Shown here one piece after another: positions 57,632 to 64,000 of a stretch of 64,000 nt of DNA (positions are counted from its first letter, which is position 1; each line of letters begins with the position of its first letter). The stretch lies in contig NC_051101.1 in NCBI RefSeq assembly GCF_901709675.1, positions 7,400,501-7,464,500 on the forward strand, given 5' to 3'. The notes below the pieces were generated by a model. The model was not told where the DNA came from and searched no databases. It saw nothing but the letters and a program-made list of their open reading frames with translations. This DNA comes from Syngnathus acus (taxonomy: Eukaryota; Chordata; Actinopteri; Syngnathiformes; Syngnathidae). Position numbers and translations under genes: made by a program.

Positions 57632-58829
57632 AGTGCACAGATCAGCAGTGATAGTGTTTAAAACACAGACCTCGCTTTAAGATCCATATTTAATCCAGCA
57701 TGAATATTTCATCCCCTATAAGTGTTTATTATAGGGCTGCCAGACAGTCTCCTGTGCATAAAACAGATATGATAAATATCCTTGTGGGGTAAATGCCCTG
57801 CAAGCCTTGATGTGCACAAGACTGCTTTATACTGTATCAACAGCCGCAAAGCTGTTACACTACTCATGAAACATGGAGCATGATGATGGAAAAAAATATG
57901 AATAATAATTGAAATATTAATAATAGTTGAATGAGTCACAGTTTCCAGGGTCAATGTTGAAAATGGAGAGGGATTAAAACTCGCAGGTTACATGTCTGAA
58001 TTGTTCAAATAAACATGCATTTCCTTGCAATCAATGCCAATTTCTGCATAAGATCGTATGAGAATTTGTTATGTAGTACTTATTTGTAGCAGACAATCTT
58101 ATTTCCTGAGCCATCACCAGTGATTCATCTACCTTTGACTAAACCACACGCCTGGAATGCAGACTGGGCAATCACAATGCAGCACGGAAGCTCACTCTTG
58201 TAAACAATACTTAATGTGACTGTGTTCGACTTGAAGAAATTTATGAATAACCCCAGACTATTCGACTGGAAGTTAAATTATACTGAGTACACTTCCGTCA
58301 ATCAAGTATTTGCGGTTGTTTGTTTACTGAGATTAACAAGAGAAGAAGAGAAAGCCAGTGTATGGGGTATGTTTGGACTGACAAGTAGTGGAAAGAACGA
58401 TGAGAAAGAAGGTGTGTATGCACACAGTGGAAACCCCTGTTGGTTCTCAAAGCTTGACTTTCATGAACCCATTCGATTTGTAGATAGAACGGAAGAAAAA
58501 CATTTTTTTTAGTTGTGTATAATTTGCTCTAGTCGTTGCTGCTGATAATGTCTCATGTTTCAGTTTTGTGTTAACTGTGCCAGACAAGACAATAAGGCAC
58601 TGCAGGATGTTCATTAAAGCCTGTTTTTGTGCACCACAACATCAGAATAAGCTGGACATAATTAATTCCACAGAGAAAATTTTCAGTTCAATGCACTCCA
58701 ATCAAGGAGAATTGGTGAAAAAGCATGAGAAATCCCTTTGTGAGGTTGCAGAGTAATGTTCTCCTTGAGTGTTAATTTCTGGCAACCCTGCATGTAGCCA
58801 TCTTACTATTGTGCCTTCATCCTCTACAG

Positions 58830-58899
58830 TGAATCAAGGCAACGCTATGGCGAGCACCTGGAAAAGAATCATAAAAGAAGGATGGAAAAGTTTGATGAG
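58830..58899 (+). other. Exon-like segment on plus strand (possible nested coding exon)
   Basis: The acceptor ccttcatcctctacag precedes 70 bases followed by the strong donor GTAAGTGG. After one base, the segment is open throughout: ESRQRYGEHLEKNHKRRM then EKFDE, a highly charged, helix-like stretch ending exactly in phase 0 at the donor. I do not recognise the protein. No partner exon on the plus strand was identified. Confidence 0.3.
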
Positions 58900-58933
58900 G
58901 TAAGTGGGTCACATTCTTTAAGGAGTTCTTGGT

Positions 58934-58980
58934 GTCAAATCTAGGTCTAGAAAGTAAAAACCCTGCCACAGTTTGGCTTT
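58934..58980 (+). repeat. Single arm of the foldback family at 2832-3000
   Basis: gtctagaaagtaaaaaccct and gccacagtttggctt match the reverse complement of the right half of the 2832-3000 element (gtccggaaagtaaaaccctg, ccacagtttggcttg). Confidence 0.65.
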
Positions 58981-59614
58981 ACTGTCCTGGTCAGCTCCAA
59001 GAAGGACCTGTCTGGATCCAGCCCTTTTCCTGCGTTGATCCATTTGATTTGATTTCTACTTGTTGACTTTTGTCCTCTCCTTGTCTTGTACATTGCAACA
59101 AAATACCATACATAGCTTTAAAATATTTTATTGGCTGGATTGTAATCAATTAAATTCACCTCTACCATCAACTGAAACTTTACGGACGCACACAAAAAGT
59201 ATTTATCGAATGCAAAATTTGCTCTTTGATGAATTAAAAACATTTAGGAATGTTTTATACGTGATTCAGAAATGCATAAAATTGTACTGAAAGTTAACCT
59301 ATGTCCACATCTATGAATGAGGTAGCAATAAATTTCACAGAGGGCCCAAGTCTCTCGCAGTCGTAAAATCTGTGAGCAAATTCAAGCTCAAGCGTCAGCA
59401 GCAGGTCACAGTACTACACAGAACCACACATTAAAAGAAGTTGCAATTTAACAGGGTTAGTGCTATTGACTGAGGTGCTATATAAATCCATGCAATAAAA
59501 CAAGAGCAGATTGTAGAGTGCAGACCTCTGCCAAGTCCAAACACGAATACTGATTCATAGAAATTGTATCTACCACACAACATCCACAGTTTTACAAAGA
59601 GTGGTTACGCTATA

Positions 59615-59745
59615 CACCACTGATCATCAACTGGCGGCTAGCGGGCCAATTCTGGCCCACCGAAATGTCTTATCCAGCCCGCGACTGGATTCCATGATTA
59701 TGTGATTTTGAGGATCAAAGAGAAAATATCCTGTGGCCCACACCA
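59615..59745 (+). repeat. hAT-derived dispersed repeat fragment
   Basis: tgatcatcaactggcggcta, gcgggccaattctggccc and cctgtggcccacacc belong to a common teleost hAT-derived repeat characterised by ggccc blocks. Confidence 0.55.
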
Positions 59746-60324
59746 AAGCAATCGAAAATAGCAACATCTGAAACTATAAAGGATAACAATCCCTTCAGTT
59801 TTGTAATAAAATGGAAATATATATCTATAAACAACGTAAATAATTTTCAAAGGAACAAATACACTACAGTGGATTTCAAAGGCACTCAGTGTTTTTAGTG
59901 CAGCAATCAGCACAGCATTGTCCGTGTCTGTTTCATGTTCTGACCCTGGAATCATTGCTCATGACAACATTTCTCCATATGTTATGCTTCCCATGCTGGA
60001 CCAGTTCGGATGGACCTGATGGCAAATAGATCCATGGCAGTCCTCCAAGCAGCCCTATGAGGCCGGAGAATAGCTCTGTGCAGTTTAGTCCGTGTTGTCT
60101 GGGTACGTATGTAGTCCTGCCATGCAGTCATACCAAACTTGATTGCAAGCAAATCTGTGAAAGAGCCGATGCATAAATGTAGGCACCTAGCCGTTAATTT
60201 GAAATATCATTTCATTAACATGAAATTGACAAAAGCGACAATAAAAAATGACTATGTAAATGGGGCATTATTTCAAAATTGTGGTCAAATAGAATGATTA
60301 AAAAGAACCTAAAGTTGCACAACC

Positions 60325-60755
60325 ATTCAGCAAAGCAGATTCAGAACATTCAGGCTTTACAGTGGGTTGAATGTTATATGTACACATGGCAGAGGCATAT
60401 TTATTGGCACCCGATAACAAGACACAAAGCTCCGATGTTCTTTGGACAAATGACAAAACTGGAGCTCTTCGGAAAGTCATGTTTACAGACTCAAAAATAG
60501 AGCAGACAAAGTAGTCAGTATAGAACAGTGTATCTGCTGTGAAGAGGAGGCTCATTTGTATTCTGAGACTGCTTGGCTGCAACCAGCACAGGGCGTCTTG
60601 AATTTGTGGGGAGCAAAAAAAAAAATTTCAAGAATGTCAAGCCCTTACAATTTGCTTTCTAGTATCAGAAACCTTTGTCTCAGCTGCAGGTCATGGGTAC
60701 CCCAACAGGATAATAATACCCAGGACTAGCTCAGACAAAACAATAAACAGATTTG
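60325..60755 (+). pseudogene. Tc1-like transposase remnant
   Basis: The plus strand reads, with frame changes, VLWTND then TKLELFGK (60435-60475), corresponding to the first catalytic block VLW(T/S)DE(T)K-x-ELFG. A diverged GGS...F-DC-AAT-TGRLE block follows (60545-60605). Then LCLSCRSWVPQQDNN (60676-60721) appears, corresponding to RSWVLQQDNDPKHT with the second catalytic Asp. This is the order of a Tc1-family DDE transposase. Internal deletions and a poly(A) expansion at about 60618 break it. The N-terminal DNA-binding domain and the final DDE block are missing. Confidence 0.75.
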
Positions 60756-62309
60756 ACTTAACTGAAGAGTCCTGGTATGAATACTAGCTGAAACTTGCAT
60801 CTATAGCTGGCTAAAAGCAGCATCAGACATCATGAGGTGAGTTTGTGTAGATTCAGTTCTGCCTATATAAAGGAATCACTTGTAAGCTTTGAAAAAGAGT
60901 TTGGGAAGGAGAAAAAAAAAAAACACGGATATTTATTTTGCAAAGTTTAAAGGGTGTATGCAGCTGTCAAAGTCCAGTCAGTGCGGCACCAATCATATCA
61001 TTATCATTGATGATAATGTAATAAATGGTCTTTGGGGGCTATTAAATTAGCAATTGAGCATAATTTTGGGGTGTCGCTGTGTTGATGTCAGTGTGCAGCA
61101 GAATATAACAGCTTGGCGTGAGCAAAGCTTGTAATGAGGACGGCTGGCGCCTGGATTAAATGAGCAGTGTTTGGAAGCACAAACAAGATTTCTTTTTCTT
61201 TTTTCTTTTTTTTTACGTTTCCTGAATAGTTGTCAGCTGCCACTTAATAGGATTGTGTTAGCCTTTGTTTTCACCAGCTATAGGCCAGTGTGCATTTTGT
61301 GTCTTGTTCTATCACTGTTGTATATGGGGGTGAATCAAACTTGCTGTTGAAAAAGGGACATTCCATGATCAATTACTTCTTTGCATATTGCTCAAAAGTG
61401 ATTGACAGCCTCAAGAATGACTGCCGGTTTCATTTTACAATGATAAAATGTAAAATGGACCATTTTGACCATGGTGGTTCCTAAAGTTAAACATAAGATC
61501 ATTTTTGTCTGGCCAATTTCATGCCCCCCTCCTTCATTTGCGCAGTTAATATGGCTTTTGCTTGAAGTTACCGTCTTTGCCTTATCATGATCAGACAAAT
61601 GTAGCATGCCTTTTCTTGCTGCCAAATGAACACTATTGCCATGTTCACAGGCATGTAATAGTTGGCACTGAAAGCCCAAAACAAAGGCTAATGACAATGA
61701 TTGTTTATCTTTATGTACTCACGTACCTTTTCAATAAAGCATCTTTTTTTTTTCTTAAGCAGCGCTACATACGTTTTTGTATGTGGAATTTATATAAGTT
61801 TTGTATCTATATTGTTTTTCTTGGAGGGAAAACAGAAATCAACTTTAGATGTTTGTCAGTTTACGGATATAGCCTTATCTTCTTAAAGCAGTGTTTTGGT
61901 ATCATAGTCTTTAGTCCCTTATGGCCTCATCACCATTCTCTCTTGCCACAGCTGCAGTAGCAGCAGCAGTTTTCTCTGTAAATTGTAAGGATGTCATGCC
62001 TGGCTAGGAGGGCTATAACACATGCTGCTGCCATCTCCGTTTCGCCATTACAAGGTTGAACTATTAGACCAATTCCATTGTTGTTATCGATTTGCTTGTT
62101 TGCTCCCTGCTCGGTAGAGAAAACAGTCATACGGTGATTGTTGTTCTACCACTTTTTAATTCCATTCTTGAAAAGATGAAATAGTTCAGACAGCAGGGGT
62201 GTGAATATAGAGTGTGACTGCTGCACTGATTTCCCCCATTAAGTATTACAATATGGTATCTGCACTAGGAAAGGAAAAATATATGTTATGTTTGATTCAC
62301 AAATGTTCA

Positions 62310-62400
62310 CAAAGTGGTCTAATGTTTGGTACATTTGCCTCATACTTGAGCTGGGTTTGAATTTCAGTCCCGGTGAATGTTTGTGTTCAATGTTTCTCTT
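62310..62400 (+). repeat. Fragment of common teleost dispersed repeat (tRNA-like head)
   Basis: atgtttggtacatttgcctc, acttgagctgggtttgaatt and tcagtcccggtg resemble the leading part of the repeat, which looks like a decayed tRNA A/B-box region. Not a functional tRNA: no cloverleaf could be drawn. Confidence 0.35.
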
Positions 62401-62694
62401 TCATAACCAAATGAATGTATTAAAGAACATTCTTTTAGTACTCTGATCTAGGCAATACTCAGCGTGTTGGATAGAGTTCAGATAATCTTGGCAGCTTCTC
62501 CTCAGGCTGGCATCCAACTTTGACCCTGACATATGTTTCTGTTCATGAACATTGCCTACTTGGCTTGTTTGTGACTCTACTTCAGAGTGATGTGTTTCCC
62601 TTTGTAATTTACCAAAAAATAAGAATAACTAAATTAAAATACAATGTTTTAAACACCTTTGATTCTTTAGTTTGTAAATACTTTTAAAAGCTCT

Positions 62695-62765
62695 ACCCAT
62701 TATGTAAAGCACATGGATTGAAAATGCCCTGCCTTGCCTTTAAGAAATTATAATAAATGTGCTTT
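62695..62765 (+). repeat. LINE/SINE 3' tail fragment
   Basis: atgtaaagcacatggattga, then ccctgccttgccttt and ataataaatgtgc, similar to the tails at 11600-11810. Confidence 0.35.
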
Positions 62766-62839
62766 CAGAGGTAATTTGACAAGATGGAAAATGTTCTGTA
62801 TTGTTCTTAATTACTACAAAAGCGGGTTGTTACTTGGCG

Positions 62840-62889
62840 GCAATAGGAAAATGCAAGGCCGGGGGGGTCACGATAGTTGAGAACCACTG
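62840..62889 (-). repeat. hAT terminal repeat fragment
   Basis: The minus strand reads cagtggttctcaactatcgt, then gacccccccggccttgc. This is the CAGTGGTTCTCAA end of a widespread vertebrate hAT group. The matching other end was not found. Confidence 0.55.
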
Positions 62890-62990
62890 CGTACTGTACA
62901 CAGTACTGCAGAGTATGCAGGCAAGTAAATCTCAAATAAAAGGATAAACCCTTATCAGACACTCTTCAAACATAAGCTTCATCAAAATTA

Positions 62991-64000
<1,010 letters not shown>

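Noticed and set aside
62310-62400. Possible tRNA gene (A/B-box-like words)
   Set aside because: No cloverleaf; the words belong to the head of a common dispersed repeat.

Overview
The window is AT-rich, intron-dominated vertebrate DNA and almost certainly comes from a ray-finned (teleost) fish. It carries one recognisable protein-coding gene on the minus strand: the 3' 14 coding exons of a kainate-type ionotropic glutamate receptor, best matched to grik2 (GluK2/GluR6). The exons run from 63319 down to the stop codon at 5388. Every exon has an AG acceptor, a GT donor (where one is needed) and a consistent phase. The exon lengths (258, 182, 54, 174, 144, 108, 114, 207, 224, 119, 218, 226, 251 and 165 coding bases) sum to 2444. 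That corresponds without any indel to residues 95-908 of the 908-residue mammalian GluK2, so mammalian numbering is used throughout. The first two coding exons (signal peptide and start of the amino-terminal domain) lie beyond the right edge.

Layout, left to right: 1-4456 is intergenic DNA downstream of the gene with a small foldback repeat and a hAT-like element. 4457-5387 is the probable 3' UTR. 5388-15068 holds the last two coding exons around a 9.3 kb intron full of simple sequence and degraded transposons. 18524-37503 holds exons 14 to 7 (M3, M2 pore loop, M1, the S1 ligand-binding half and the membrane-proximal amino-terminal domain), separated by introns of 0.9-3.6 kb. 37504-49901 is the largest intron (12.4 kb). 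49902-63319 holds exons 6 to 3, including an 8.4 kb intron rich in LINE and Tc1 debris. 63320-64000 is the start (read leftwards, the end) of intron 2.

The encoded receptor is intact: the ATD and S2 disulfide cysteines, agonist-contact residues, M1-M4, SYTANLAAF gating motif and ETMA PDZ ligand are all present. The three adenosine-to-inosine editing positions known in mammalian GluK2 (I567, Y571, Q621) are encoded in the unedited state. A few substitutions fall at positions with known roles or strong conservation: C858Y, V885A next to the SUMO lysine, and K762Q/G763A in S2.

The rest is typical teleost intron filling: MITEs with recognisable terminal inverted repeats, mariner, Tc1, hAT and LINE remnants, copies of a very common teleost dispersed repeat, and microsatellites. 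I see no RNA gene, CRISPR array, operon or novel defence-type system. Two splice-flanked, exon-like segments on the plus strand and a few homeodomain/octamer-rich, repeat-poor intronic stretches are the best leads for undescribed content.
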